From NCBI GenBank assembly GCA_949752745.1, contig OX457029.1:41418500-41482499 (forward strand): a DNA stretch of 64,000 bases, written 5' to 3'. The notes beneath the pieces are model-generated. The model was given only the letters and a program-made list of their open reading frames with translations, was not told the origin of the DNA and searched no databases. Source of the stretch: Protula sp. h YS-2021 (taxonomy: Eukaryota; Annelida; Polychaeta; Sabellida; Serpulidae). How positions within the stretch are numbered: the first letter of the stretch is position 1; each line of letters opens with the position of its first letter. Both the position numbers and the translations under genes were made by a program. This document shows positions 45,598 through 59,190 of this stretch, piece by piece.

Positions 45598-47480
45598 TTA
45601 CTTTTCAACCGTTTGATAGATAATGATTGCTATGTCTGAGGGCGGGCGCCTTTTCTGCTCTATAATGCCCATGGGATAACGTGGAATAACCATCATCCAG
45701 CAGATAGCGCTTATCATCAAATGGTGATAGACCAACCTTCTCAATCTTCTCTGAAAAATTTGATGTTTATGACTTCGAATGATGTTTCCACTACATATTC
45801 GCTTCTTATAAGCGCTTGTAATGCTGTTAACATTATGTTTCTCTTGTCCACCATACAGCAAACTGTACATTTTTGGTCGAAGCCCTACAAACTCATCAAT
45901 GGGTACTCCAGCAGCTTCGTCTTTCACTTTCCTTAACACTTTTTTGTTCACAGAAAAATGTGGGAAGTGATCTTTTCAATAGTCACTTGTATAAAAAAGA
46001 TGACTACCATGTTGCATATCTTTGTAAATGCCTGTGGTTGGTATGTCATAACACAAAATGTCTGTGTCACTGAAAAGCAGTTATGCCTCTAGATACTTTT
46101 TCTTCAAGCAGATGTAGCGGTAATCATACATGGTGGTTTTGCTGAGATCTAGAATAGTAAATCCAATCTGAATGGGCCTGTTCAGCAGCAAATCCGATCT
46201 GAGAAAGTGTACTGCTGTCAAGTCTTCATTGAAAATGTGGAATGTGGGCTTGGCCATCACCTTTGTGAAACGTTTCTCATTCTGAACCAATTCTACATTG
46301 ATTTGTTTCCCCACATTTTCCATGGTTTTGCCAAACCTCTATGTATTTGGCTAACCATTTACTCTGCTGGACCATAATGTCTCGATGCACCTTTGTCACT
46401 TTCAGTCCAAGAGATACATATTGCTGCAAATTTTGATTATGTACTTCACAGTTTTCCTTATCATTGAGACTGGGAATCAACTTTTCCGTAGGTTTACATT
46501 TCAATCCCGACTTTGTTCTCCGGTTCTGACTTTATTCAGATATTTCACTGATTCGAACAGATTTCTTCTCAGGAGCCACTGGTTAGTCACTATGCTGATA
46601 ATAAATTTCATCCGGATATGTGAGAGCTGCCTCTAAAATATATCCTGTCTCAGAATCTTCACCCACTTTCATGTAGTCCAGAGATTCTGGATCTTCCACC
46701 CATGCAAATCCACATTCTGACAAACTCTGTGACATACTCCAACCATAGAGATTGTTGGCATCAAAGTACATGATGTAGTTTGTTGGCCTGGTTACATCAT
46801 AGTCTAGAATGTAGGGTTGTTAGCTTTTGCATACTTGTGTGTAATCACTGAAATACCTAATCGCAGACCTTGTTCTATTATTTGGTACATGTCAGTATCA
46901 TTTATGAATTGGAATCGAACTTTGGAATGTGTCAGCATAGCGTCCTATGTCAAACCTGGTGCTGCACGGTAATGAGCAGGATCCAATTCATACGTGCTAA
47001 GACATATATTTCTAAAGTTTTCAAGCACATCTATCAACAGCAACACATCTGTTAGAGATCATGATGTTCTCTAAAGTTATTGCAGTGGAATACATTCCAG
47101 ACTCGTTGTGCATGAGCATAATCCTCGTCACTAATTCCTTCTTCAGACAATTGGATGTAAGTCTTCTTGTTATGGTAGCTTGGTTTCTGCAAACCAAGAA
47201 GAATAGTAAGAGTAACTCTTGCTGCTGATTGTCATGCACATGAGCAGTCATATTCTAAAACTTCTCTTTGCCTTCAGCCGATAAGTTGGCTACCAGTTTT
47301 TTTAAGGATGCTTCCATGAATTTGGTAAGAGTTGGTGAAGTTCAAATTACCCATGGTAATTGCAATGTACTTTTCCACATTGTTGGGAATCACTGATGGC
47401 CTCAACTCTTTGAATTTTCCTTTATTCTCCATAAGAAGATGACCATCATATCCTCGTAGGTTGTGGAATAGGACAGGGCT
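45598..47480 (-). pseudogene. Protein-primed DNA polymerase B of a Polinton, broken
   Basis: Read from 47480 downward: a segment with RGYDGHLL near 47450, an EEGISDEDYAHAQ piece near 47130, YFDANNLYGWSMSQ (46771, the dNTP-binding region), IPSLNDKENCEVH (46470), a thumb-region frame at 46323-46081, and a C-terminal frame 45951-45598 with DEFVGLRPKMYS. The exonuclease domain is partly missing and frames change at least five times. The strand is opposite to the capsid genes, as in known Polintons. Confidence 0.78.
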
Positions 47481-47485
47481 GATGA

Positions 47486-49475
47486 ATGAATCCCACTTTT
47501 CTTACTGAGCCTTTCTTATGGCTATGGATGTATGTAAAGGTTTTTTGCAAGATAGTTAAGGAAACTTTTGGATATATCCAGAAGTCCCATCCTGAAGTTG
47601 TTCAGAATGCTCTGAAACGGATAAATATGGAAAAATCATATAACACAAGGATGGCTGTTGGAGGCGATTGAACATGTGCACTTTGAGCGAGCTACACACT
47701 TCAATGTATGCCTGTAGAGTGGTCAACCTTCAAGGTAGGAAGAAGACCAGTATCCCTTTTGGGCCATATACTACGCCAATGCCTACAACTCCACATGTGA
47801 ACAATGTGGGTGTTGGCTGAAAGAAGACAGGTACATGAGCACACAATGCCCGCACATGCTGGTACACCATGCATGCTGCTCAACAGGCAACTGAGCGCAC
47901 GAACACAGAATCATCTGTAACTAAAACAAACACCTACGGTCCCTTAAAAGGACCACCAACTGATGTAAAATGAATACAAAAAGCTGCCGTAGTTGTACGA
48001 TTGATGATGATGTATGAATGTTGTTGAATGTTGTTTTTTCGAAATAGCAAAGGAAATTTTTAGATTTCCAAATAGTTTTAGATTTCTTGAAACTTGTGGA
48101 TTTTCCTTTTTCTTTTCATCCTGGTAGGGGGTAATAAATAAGCAAAAATCACATTTTTCCAACGGGGAGGAGGGGAAGCGTCCATTTCTCTCCTTATACC
48201 CCTACTGATGTGATATTTTATATTACAAGGGCAATACAATGTGATAATGTATATGTAGTCCGCAAAAGTTTAACATATGGTTACATCTTAATATAAAATA
48301 TTGATGCGCGTCTTGAAAGCTGTCCGTGACTGTGTTTAAGGCAGATTTCTTGTCATTTCTAAGCGGTATAACAAGTACTACCCATTCAAGTGACCGAAGT
48401 GACCATTGTTGCCAGCACGTACGGCTGACCACACCTTGAGGACACAGATAACACCGGCGGAGAGTCCCAACATTTATTCAGCTGAGAAGAAGCAATTTCC
48501 ATGAGTGCAGCGGACAAATAGTATCACACTTCAAATCAAATATTAAGTTTTTTTCAGTTAGTTTGACCTTTGAGCTGCTCCTTAAATGCCACAAACGATT
48601 GCAAATAAAGGTTTAAATAAAAAGTCTCAGTTAAATAAAATGAAATGATAATGCCGCAACGTTTTACTTTAGCTGTTACTGTTGCGAACCCCAACCATCA
48701 CTGGGAAGCTCAAGCCAAAAATATTTTGGACTACCGTTAGAGAATTGCCCTGGGGTCTAAAATAAACTTTAAAAAACTTGAAACAGTGAACACTGTTTTC
48801 AGTAGCAAGCAGTTTTTTATCCACTCTGGCCATATTCACAAAAGATAACTGTACAGTTAACCAATTCAACTAACTTCTCATGTGGCAAACATAACTTTTG
48901 AAATTTAACTAATGCATTTTATTTTTTATATCGAAACATTTTCTCATAAAAATTAATTTAATTACATCAGCTGAATTCCCTTGTGCAGTCCACAGTTACC
49001 TGTACAATTAACTTTTGTGAGCACAGGACAAATTAGTTGTTAGATTCGTACCGTGCGTTTTTAAAATAAAAATGGGGGAAACTATGCAGTGCTGAAGTCC
49101 AGGAAAGACACATTTAAATAGCGACCAAAAGGCTCTTGGCGTTCTTAAAATCCTGAGAGACATTTGCCATATTCCGCTATTTGGTTAACTTTTTGCTTAA
49201 TCTTCAAAAATGGTGAGGAGGGGTAAGAGCTATGTGATGACTAATTACGGAAGACTTGCATCTAATTGGAACACTACTCGCAAAACAAAAACTGGAAGGT
49301 TCACTTTTCAAGTCGGTTCGCCGAATAAGTGATATGCTGCTAGAGAGTTACCTTATAAGAACATCCAGACACAAGTTTCAACGACCCGCCAAAAACACCA
49401 CGTAAGGCAGGGTCGAGGGAAGGCGTTTCTATTAATTTCGTCCGATTATATTCAATAATTTGTTAAGCAAGCACA
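47486..49475. other. Unannotated flank of the Polinton
   Basis: A 61-codon plus frame at 47486-47671 has protein-like composition (SHPEVVQNALKRINMEK), and further pieces follow in another frame to about 47900. I could not assign it. The rest (47.9-49.4 kb) is AT-rich with no signals. Confidence 0.4.
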
Positions 49476-49477
49476 AA

Positions 49478-50165
49478 ATGCGCATGTCTATTTAACTTGC
49501 GCTTATGCTCTGTTCGTATTCCAGCCATGCGCATGTTTATTTATTTGCGTTGATATGCGGTTCGCAAAGCAAACCAGTGCGCATGTTTATTTAACATGCA
49601 TTGCTGCGCGATTCGCACTTCGAACAGTTCGCCTGTTTATTTAATTTGCGTTGATGCGCGGCTCGCATTTCAAACCAGTGCGCATGTTTATGCAACTTCC
49701 GTTGATGAGCCGTTCGCATTTTGGACCAATGCGCATGTTTGCTTAGTTTGTGTTGACGCGCATTTGACTTTTCGGACCAGTGCGCACGTTTATTTAATTG
49801 CGTTGATGCATGGTTCTTATTTGAGACCAGTGCGCATGTTTATATAACTTTCATCGATGCACAGTTCGCATTTCGGACCAATGCGCATATTCATTTAGCT
49901 TGCGTTGATGCGCGGTTCACATTTTTTACCAGTGCGCATGTTTATTTAAGTTGCGTTGATAAGCTTTTCTTCTTTGAGACCAGTGCGCATGTGTATTTAA
50001 ATTGCGTTGATGCGTGTTTCGCACTTTGGACCAATGCGCATGTTTATATAACTTGCGTTGATGCGCGGTTATTATTTTGGACCATTGCGCATTTTTATTT
50101 AACTTGCGTTGGCGCGCGGTTTGTATTTTGGGTGAGTGCGCAGATTTATTTAACGTGCGTCGGTG
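49478..50165. repeat. 51-bp minisatellite (family C), isolated block
   Basis: About 13 units with CCAGTGCGCATGTTTATTTA. Unlike the composite elements, no head precedes it and family E units, not family D, follow it directly. Confidence 0.92.
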
Positions 50166-52245
50166 AGCGATCCAATTTTTGGCGGATCGCCAAAAAAAGT
50201 AATTTGTCAAGAGGAGCCTACCTAGAGCAGAACCATGCAAAATTGAAAAGGAATTCATTCAAAATTGAGGGAGAAAAAGCATTTTCAAAACTAAACGCCA
50301 AAAAGTTAAAAAAGCGCCTTATTTAGCCATTTTTTGATGGATCGCCAGAAACAGTAAGATTTCAAGACAGCCCTACCTACAAAATATCTGTGCAAAAGTT
50401 AAAGAAAATCTGACCAAAATTGTTCGAAAAAAGCATTTTGAAAATTGGCAGCCAAAATATTATAAATGACCCAACTTGGCCAATTTTTAGCGGATCGCTA
50501 AAAAACTAAAAGCTGCCAGAGAGGCCTATCTAAAGAACAATTGTACAAAATTTTAAAAAATCTAATCAAAATTGTGTGAAAAGAAGCATTTTGACAACTT
50601 TAAATTTATAAATGCCCTCTATTTGTCCTATTTTAGGCGGGCCACCAAAAAGTTTTCAAGAAGGGCGTATATAGAGAAGAATTGTACAAAACTGGAAAGG
50701 AATCCAATCAAAATTATGGGGAAAAAGCATTTTGAAAATAAGGTACCTAAAAGTTGAAAATATTGACCACATTTGGCCAATATTTGGCAGATCGCCATAA
50801 AAAAGTCATATCGCAAAAAGAGAGGCCAACTATAAAACATTCGTACAAAATTTAAAGAAAATCTGATCCAAATTGTGTGAAAAGAAGAATTTTAACAATT
50901 GGCAACCATAAAATTATTAATCTTCCCCATTTGGCCTATGTTTGGCGAATCGCCAAAAAAGGTATATTTTCAAGAGAGATGTACCTAGAAAACAGTTGTA
51001 CAAAATTGGAAAGGAATCCAATCAAAATTGTGGGAGAAGAAGCATTTTGGAAATTGGCAACAAAAAAGAACAGAAGAATGCCCCTCTCCATTTCGCCAAT
51101 TTTTGGCGGATTACCAAAAAGAGTAAATTCTCAAGAATCGCCTGCATAGAGAACAATCGTACAAAATTGGAAAGGAATCCATCAAAAGTGTGGTAGAAAA
51201 AGCATTTTGAAAATTAGACAACTAAAAATTTAAAAATACCCCCTATTTAGCCAATTTTTTGACAAATCGCCGTATAAAGTAAAACTGCAAGAGAAGCCTA
51301 CCGAAAGGACATGTGTGAAAAAAGCATTTTGAAAATTGGCAGCCATAAATTTATACATGCCCCATTTAGCGAATTTTTGGCGGATCGTCAAGAAAGTAAT
51401 ATTTCAAGAAAGGATTTTCCAGAGACCAACTGTAAAAAAATAGAACGGAATTCGATCAAAATTGTGGGAGAAGAAGCATTTTGAAAATTAGACAGCAAAA
51501 AATTCAAAATGCCCCTATTTGGCTAAATTTGGGCGGATCGCCAAGATAAGTAATTTTTCAAAACAGGCCTACCCAGTCAACAATTGTACAAAATTTTTTT
51601 TTTGAAAGGAATCCGATCAAAATTGTAGGAAAAGAAGAATTTTGAAAACTGGACACAAAAAAATTCAAAATGCCCTCATTTGGTCAGTTTTTTGAGTGGA
51701 TTTTCAAGACACGCCTACCTAAAGAAAAATTGTGCAATATTGCAAAGGAATCCGATCAAAATTGTGAGCACACAAGCATTTTGAAAATTGGCAACAAAAA
51801 AGAAATAAAAAGTGCCCCCTATTTAGCAATTTTTGACGAATCACCACAAAAAATAATTTTTCAAGAGAGGCCTACCTAGAGAACAAATATTCAAATTTGA
51901 AAAGGAATCTGATCAAAAGTGTAGGAGAGGAAGCATTTTGAAAGTCATACAACATAAAGTTAAAAATGCTCATTATTTAGTCAATTTTTGGCAGATCGCC
52001 AAAATGAGTAACTTTTAAAAGAAGTCTACTTGGAAAATATTCGTACAAAATTAAAAGGAAATCCGATTGAGGGAGAAGAAGCAACCGGAAAATTTTAAAT
52101 GCCCCCACCTGAAACCTTTTGTCGGATTGCCAAAAACAAATTTACAGAGAAGCCCACCTAGAGAACATTCGTGTAAAATTTGAAATAAATCCGATCAAAA
52201 CTGAAGGAGAAGAAGTATTTTAAGTGAGGGTTTACACACGTACAT
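50166..52245. repeat. ~150-bp satellite array, family E
   Basis: About 14 units. Each has a TTTTTGGCGGATCGCCAAAAA palindrome, or a decayed form, at about 50190, 50337, 50489, 50634, 50787, 50944, 51106, 51258, 51378, 51532 and further. Between palindromes lie GAGAGGCCTACCTAGAGAAC, GGAATCCGATCAAAATTGTG and GAAGAAGCATTTTGAAAATT. The array ends with TACATACGCACATACGTACA and GATACCCCTCTATTGATGTG, again a simple-sequence tract at the end of the units. Confidence 0.92.
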
Positions 52246-52321
52246 ACGCACATACGTACATACAGATGACGGATACCCCTCTATTGATGTGATTAGATCA
52301 GCTCGACATAGTCGGCTGGTT

Positions 52322-55020
52322 TAAAAAGACAAGTTTGTCCAAGGACAAAGTTCCAGCTTACGATAACACTTATTCTAGCTTGCATGGGCAAGGGAATTTC
52401 TCTGAAAATTTGGGCTTCTGAAGACGAGATGGCAAAGAGCTAGTTAAACAATTAATTTAGAACGGACACGAACATAGACTGATAAATGCATATATAAGAT
52501 TTGTTTTCAAGAAAACTGCTAAACAGATCTTGCATATCTCTGGCAAAGTGTATAGCTTATCGGAGATACCTTCGAGCAACGTATCGAAATTGTATCCACA
52601 CACGTGTACTATTGGTCGGACTTATACAACAATTGCTCGGTTCGCGTTTCAGAAAAGTGCACGTTTCTATAACTTCCCTCGATGCGCGGTTCTTATCCAG
52701 ACCAGTGCGCAGTTTTATTTAACTTGTGTTGATGTGCGGTTCTTTTATGGACCACTGCGCATATTTATTCAACTTGCGTTGATGTTCAGTTCGCAGTTCG
52801 GACAGTGCTCATGTGTATTCAGGGTGCATTGATTCATGATTTGCATTTCGAACCAGTGCACATGTTTATTTAACTTGCTTTGATGCCCTTCGCATTTCGG
52901 ATCAGTGGGCATGTCTATTCAACTTGCGATTCGCATTTCGGAGAAATGCGCAAGGTTATTCAATTTCCGTTGATGAGCGGTTTGCATTTCGGACCACTGC
53001 GCATGTTTGTTCAACTTGACTTGATGTGATGTTCCTATTTTGGACCAGTGCGCATGTTTATTGAACTTGCATTGATGTGCGGTTCTTAGTTTGAATAGTA
53101 CGCATGCTTATTTAAGATGCGTTAATGCGCGGTTTGCATTTCAAACCAGTGCGCATGATGTTTAACTTACACTGATGCACGGTTCGCATTTCGCACCAGT
53201 GCGCATGTTAATTTAACTTCCGTTGATGCGCGGTGCTTATTCTGGACCAGTACGCATGTTTATTTAACTTGCATCGATGCCCATTTCGCATTTGGACCAT
53301 TGCACATGTTTTTTCAACTTGCATGAAAGCGAGGTTCGCATTTCAAACCAATACGCATGTTTATTTAACTTGCCTTGATCTTAGGTTGCGCATGTTGCTT
53401 TAACTTGCATTTATACGCGGTGCTTATTTTGGACCAGTACACATGCTAACATGTGCGGTTTGCATTTCGGACCACTGCGCTGGTTTTCTAACTTGCGCGG
53501 TTCGCATTTCAAACCAGTGCGCATGTTTCTTTAATTTGCATTGATGCGCGGTTCGTATTTCGGAGCAGTGGACATGTTAATTCAACTTGCGTTGATGCGC
53601 GGTGCTTATTCTGGACCAGTGCGCATATTTATTTAACTTGCGTCGATGCGCGGTTCGCATTTTGGACCACTCTACATTTTTTTTCAAGTTGCTTTAATGC
53701 GCGGTCTGCATTTCAAACCAATTTCATGTATATTTAACTTGCGTCGATGTGCGGTTCGCATTTCGGACCAGCGCGCATGTTAATTTAACTGGCGTTGATG
53801 GTCGGTCCGGATTTCGGACCAGTGCGCATGCTTCTTCAGATTGCGTTGGTGAGCGGTTCACAATTCGGAAAAGTGTGCATGTTCATTAACACTTGACAAG
53901 CCGTTCGCTTGCAAGGGCTATATGAATTTATGCGAGCAACCGTTTGTATCTTTTTTTCTTGACAGTGATCGGATTTCCTGTGTCATCTCTTCCACTGGCC
54001 ACTGGCACCACTAGGACCACGAATCTTGTGACTTAGGTAGAACTTGATATGAACGTGTGCATGACACTTTATTTTCGCATTCACATGGCGTTTCTTGTTT
54101 AAAACGCCATTCACATATGTGAAGTAAATGCGGAGCGTATGTGAAGTAAATGCGGAGCATTTAACAAACAGCACAGAACACACAGTTGCTCAGCTTTGTG
54201 TCAGCTCTCAACTCGTAAATAGATAACCCGGCGTATGCCTGATCAGTAAATAAAACATTAAGTAAATAAAAACCAAACACTGCTCGGCTTATGTGACGTA
54301 TTCAAGTTGTGTTGTTTGCAATATATTATTCAAGAAATAATATTTTTGCGTTTTAATTTTTGTCAAGTGTTTAAAATTTCGCTAGCAAAATGAGGTTCTA
54401 GTTTAACTTGCGTTGATGCGCGTTGCTTAATTTGGACCAGTGCGCATGTTTATTTAACTTGCGTTGATGTGCGTTTCGTATTTCGAACCAGTGCGTATGT
54501 TAACCTAACTTGCGTTGATGCGCGGTTTGCACTTCGGACAGGCAGGCATGTTTATTCAACTTGCCTATATTTATTCAACTTGGGTCGATGCGCTGTTCTT
54601 TTTCGAACTAGTCTGACAACTGCGCATGTTTATGTAGCTTGCATCGATGCGCCGTTATTTCGGACTATTGCGCAAGTTCATTAACTTGCGTCGATGGCCT
54701 GTAGGAGGAGTTTCATTTTATTTTTGTTATCATTCCGAAAAAAATTCCAATTCACTTAAAAACACAAGATGTATGTATGACCACCTAGAGACAGCTCATG
54801 CCAAAAATAAATGACATCTGATAAAAACTGTAGGGCGAAATGCATTTTGATTCTTTTTTCTTCAAAATTCCACGATTGACTCAAAAAGCACAAGCCGTAT
54901 TCATGAACGCCTAAAGCACGCCTTACACCCAAAATAAATGATATTGGATCAAAACTGTGGGAGAAGACGCAGTGTGAGGTATTTTCTTCAAAAATTCTCC
55001 CAAAAATCAAAAGGTATAAG
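52322..55020 (+). mobile_element. Composite repeat element, copy 3 (interrupted, 3'-truncated)
   Basis: The head lies at 52322-52620 (AAGTTTGTCCAAGGACAAAG, CAGCTTACGA). Family C units follow (52640-53900), then about 490 bp of other sequence (53900-54390), further family C units (54395-54700) and two family D units (54705-55015). The end segment and hairpin are missing. It starts directly after the family E array end. Confidence 0.75.
53900..54390. other. Unique insert in composite copy 3
   Basis: It separates two family C blocks. It includes a short tandem duplication (GTGAAGTAAATGCGGAGC twice, near 54119 and 54140). No gene was recognised. Confidence 0.55.
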
Positions 55021-56580
55021 GTAAGCTGGGTTAAAAGGTACACAAACGCATAATCAATGCATGAGCAGGGGGCGGTGGGATGCAGATTACCTAGTACTGT
55101 AAATTTGAGGAGGGGCAGATTACCGGAGGACAGATTACCTATATTCGTGGATAACTTCGTGATATTAACTTTGAGTCTGATTTTCAAGGTGTGACGAACG
55201 GACGGACAACACCCAAGCCTACAGTCTCAGGTGGAGGCTAAAGAAGACCCGAGAAAGTGAAAGTGTAACGTTTATTAAGCAGTAAAAAGATGTGTTCCAA
55301 TTATAATCATAACCCTGCGAATAAAATGCGAAAGTGTCAACACTATTTGAAGCAATACCGAAACAGAAAAATACAGAATATACAATATAAACCGGTGTGT
55401 ATGGTGGAATAATAACCGCAAAATCTCAACACATGGCTGATATTATCTCTTAAATTCCTTTACCAGATTATTGATACCAACGTGGAAACACATATCACAT
55501 TTTATTGAAACACAGTAAGGTTTATTCCACATAACTTTGCCTCCTCAAACAGAACACCACAGGTTTGGTTTCTGAGGTGAAAAATGAATTTCCGGAATTG
55601 CCATAGAGACGAAAAATACTGAATTATCCGTGAATTGACACCATTTCAACGGCAACACAGACAAAATGGGGGCATGATCCAGTCACGGAACGTTTTAAAA
55701 TAATGGTTATTTTTAAACTGAGCTCGTTTTGCCTAAAATCAACATTTCGTTTGCGATTTCAGGTTACAAATTAATATTCATGCATTTTATTACGAATCTA
55801 TCAGAAAAGTTCCTTCTGACAGAAATTCCACGATAGGAGATCACACAACAGAACGACTCCAAAAGGGAAGTATGAACATTTGATCCTTACCCATTTTCAA
55901 CAATTTTATTGCAATCGTGCATAATTCTATAAATGTTTGCCATCAGCAAAACGGAGCACTATAGACGGTATCAAGCGACACAGAGAAATCCTCGCAATTT
56001 AGCCCTGACTTTTTTCTTTCCTTTTCTTTTTTTTGTAACGTTTAATTTTTTATTTATTTATAATGTATTGAAAGCCTATGAATAAAATTAAAGAAGGGAT
56101 GAAATGTAGCACTTTGCATTGGGATACCCTCCGATAGAGGAACTTCTGTGCAGATACGTTTTGCTAAGCCTTGCGTTTCTTGGTCAAAATGGCATTGCCA
56201 TTACTCGTATTTCCACTTAAGCAGAATTCCAGTAACTTTTATCTAGCACCAGTTGAGACGAAACTTATCACACGCCTTGGCTAGTCATGCTAGTTATGTT
56301 AGTATTTCGCGCTAGTATTGAAGACCTAGTATAAATGCAAAGCTCAATATTTAACAGAGGTATACATATCACTTAAAATAACACTTATTCATAAAATATC
56401 TAATCGCCAACCAAGATTACAACCCTAGTAACACGCTTATAATTTTTATAACATTACATGTATGTATGAAAGTATTAAAATGTGTAAAATATAATAGAAA
56501 TACTCGTTGAAACAGTAAGTTTTCGCCATTAAAATCGTTATGAAGACAACCCAGAATTGAAAACATTTATCAACACCGAC
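55021..56580. other. No recognisable gene
   Basis: AT-rich sequence. A GACGAACGGACGGACAAC tract near 55192 resembles the GACGGACGGACAAAATG part of the LTR-like ends but does not extend into a wider match. No exon or element was identified. Confidence 0.5.
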
Positions 56581-56582
56581 TA

Positions 56583-57005
56583 GTGGCGACATCTCCCCTA
56601 CCTGAAAAGCTCCACATGTTACCAGTCGAGAAAGGAATTGGATTCAAAATTCTTACCATTACCTTCAACCCCGTTCACAACATCGGACCAGCATATCTTA
56701 ACGAACTTTTCCGTCTAAAACAGTGCCCTTGTGCCCTACGCTCATCAAATCAGTACTTTTTTGGCTGCGCCAAGAACTAAAAATAAATATGACTGCAGGA
56801 CCTTTCAGAACATTGCACCAAAACTATGGAATAACCTGTCGTTTAGGCTTAGATCAAGCACTGATAGGGTAGCATTCAAAAAAGAACTAAAAAATCTTGT
56901 TTAGAGAAGCATTTTACAGTTAACTTTTTCATATTCTAACGCGCTTAGGTGCTTTGCTGAATAAGCGCAATGTAAGCACCATTTGTGATATGATGATATT
57001 ATGAT
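56583..57005 (+). mobile_element. LINE 3' end
   Basis: The frame 56583-56780 starts with the C-terminal region after RT (LHMLPVEKGIGFKILTITF, then HNIGPAYLNELF). A frame shift near 56770 follows, the coding region ends near 56903, and a short AT-rich 3' UTR ends in a (TGATAT)-type simple tail at about 56985-57005. The protein region lies downstream of that in the 39.9-41.3 kb fragment, so this could be another copy of the same family. Confidence 0.75.
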
Positions 57006-58084
57006 ATGGGCCGCAACAAAAACCTCAATCAACACACGGATAAAGTAATGTCTGAATTGTGACAGCAGGTTTGCTTAAATTTCATTCAAACACATAGGTG
57101 GGAACGGAAAAAGCCTGCCGTACTGTAACTGCCTGGACACAACCATGTTCGGTTTCAAATTCTCAATGCCTTAACAACAACTGCACTTTTTCATTAATGT
57201 TATTCATATGTTTGCAAAATGCGCATAAAAGTTTTATATTTCTGTTTGTGTTTTTCGTTTGTACCGCAAAACCTCCCGCAGAGAAAAGTAGCCAGCAAAT
57301 TTCTATCCACAAAAAAGAATGAAGAGAAAAGGAGGTAATTTTGGGGCCAGGCACGGCCCGCGCGGAGATTCGAATTTCACTACAAGGTTGGGGGATGGGT
57401 TTTTATTTTGTACTTTGCATTTTTTTCGAGAAAACGAGAGGTTCTTTCGGAACATTGCCAAAGTCATAGGCACGTATGGTAAACAACTGGTGCGTGTGTA
57501 TGCCCTCCCGCAACAACTTGCTACCCTTTTTAAGCTCACCCGAAAAAAAATGTACCGAAATTATAATTTGAGTTCGTCAGTCGCAACTAGGCCCCTCCTA
57601 AAATTTGAGCAATATAAACTTCTAAACCACTGAATATTCAATATGGTGGAATCACAATCGTAAATAATCGAACACTTGACTTAAAATATCACATGGCAGA
57701 CAGCAACTATGGTAAACGCATGATGTGGAATATCAGAATGTTACCGCTGGGAGTTAAGGTACACATGGCTTTTTGAGAATACAACCGCATTTGCTGTTAA
57801 GTTGAAGAAAGTGCATCACAGTACAAGAACAGTTCCGTTCTCGAGATCATACATCACCGGTATCAGCGGGGTTGGCGTAGAGTTGCGCAATGTGCTGAGC
57901 AACCTATACTATAGGTGTACAAGTACTCGTGACTACAGTACTTTGCACTACCAGGAGCAAATACTGAGAAATAGAAACTGAGACAAGAAGAAAAGATGAC
58001 AAATAACCAATGATTATTAAACCAATTTCAAAATGAGTTCACCTTTATAACACATTTCAAGTGGCGTTCGATGACCTTACTCTG
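57006..58084. other. No recognisable feature
   Basis: Two short plus frames (57098-57322 and 57319-57633) lack domain or splice support. Confidence 0.55.
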
Positions 58085-58980
58085 AGATTCGGGAATGATA
58101 GAACAATGCGTCCTCACACGTCCGCCTGGCACTCACCCACAATTCGACAGCGCGTCCTCACACGTTCGGCTTGCACTCATCTACAACTCGACAGCTCGTC
58201 CTCTCACAGTCCGCCTAGCAGTCACCTACAAATAGACAGCGCGTCCTCACACGTCTATCTGGTACCCACCTACAACTCGACAGCGCGTCCTAACACATCC
58301 GCCTGGCACTCACCTGTAAGTGAGCAGCGTGTACTCACACGTCCGCCACTCACTCAATCACAGCTAGACAGCGTGTCCTCATACGTCCGACTGGCACTCA
58401 CCTACAGTTAGATAGCCCGTCCCCACACGGCCCACATGGCAGTCACCTACAACTAAACAGCCCGCCCTCACGCGTCCGCCTGACACCCACTTAGAACTCG
58501 ACAGCGCGTCCTCACACGTCCACCTGGGACTCACTAAAGCTCCACAGCGCGTCTTCACATGTCCGTCTGGCACCCACCTACAATTAGACAACGCGCCCGC
58601 ACTCGTTCGCCTAGCACTCACCCACAGTTCCACAGCGCTTCGTCACATGACCGTCCGGAAACCCACCTACAATTAGACAGTGTGTCCTCACACGTCCGCT
58701 TTGCATCCACCCGCGGCTCGAAAGCGCGTCCTCACTCGTCCGCCCGGCACTCATCTACAACTCCATAGCGCGTCCTCACACGTCCACCTGGCAGTCACCT
58801 ACAACGCGACAGCGCGCCTTCACATATCCGCCTGACACTCACATACAACTCGCGAGCGCGTTCTCATAAGTCCGCCCGGCACTCACCTACAACTCCACAG
58901 CAGGTCCTCACACATCCGCCTGGCATCCACCCACAACTCGACAACCGTCCCCATACGTCCGCCTGATACCAACATATGAC
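58085..58980. repeat. 44-bp minisatellite
   Basis: About 20 degenerate units of CGCGTCCTCACACGTCCGCC followed by TGGCACTCACCTACAACTCG and ACAG. It is markedly GC-richer than its surroundings. Units share no unique spacers, so this is not a CRISPR-like array. Confidence 0.93.
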
Positions 58981-59190
58981 CTCACACAATGCCCACAGAT
59001 ATATGCATGAATTATGCACGCGTATTGCGCCTAAGCTGCTAGTTGTGGGCGGTTCTTGTTGTTAACGAGCTTACCAAGTTGAAACTGTGATTAAAACTTG
59101 CAGCCAATACAATCCTTTAAAAATAGCAAGGACATAAAAATGTGAATATGAAGAATGTCAGTACTCCAAGTAGATCGGTACCTTTACACG

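Larger units (their letters stand above)
41450..47480. mobile_element. Decayed Polinton/Maverick element
   Basis: Two convergent gene groups: packaging ATPase, small unknown frames, minor capsid and major capsid on plus (about 42.3-45.1 kb), and protein-primed DNA polymerase B on minus (45.6-47.5 kb). All genes are broken by many stops and shifts. I found no integrase, protease or terminal inverted repeats. Sequence at 41.45-42.3 kb has frame pieces that may belong to another element gene, but I cannot name it. Confidence 0.75.

Noticed and set aside
47486..47671. Possible mitochondrial-complex subunit or processed gene fragment
   Set aside because: Composition looks protein-like and I saw a faint resemblance to a bc1-complex subunit, but it was too short and did not extend into following sequence. 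No assignment is justified.
58061..58980. CRISPR-like periodic array
   Set aside because: Units are contiguous 44-bp degenerate repeats without unique spacers, in a eukaryotic context with no cas genes.
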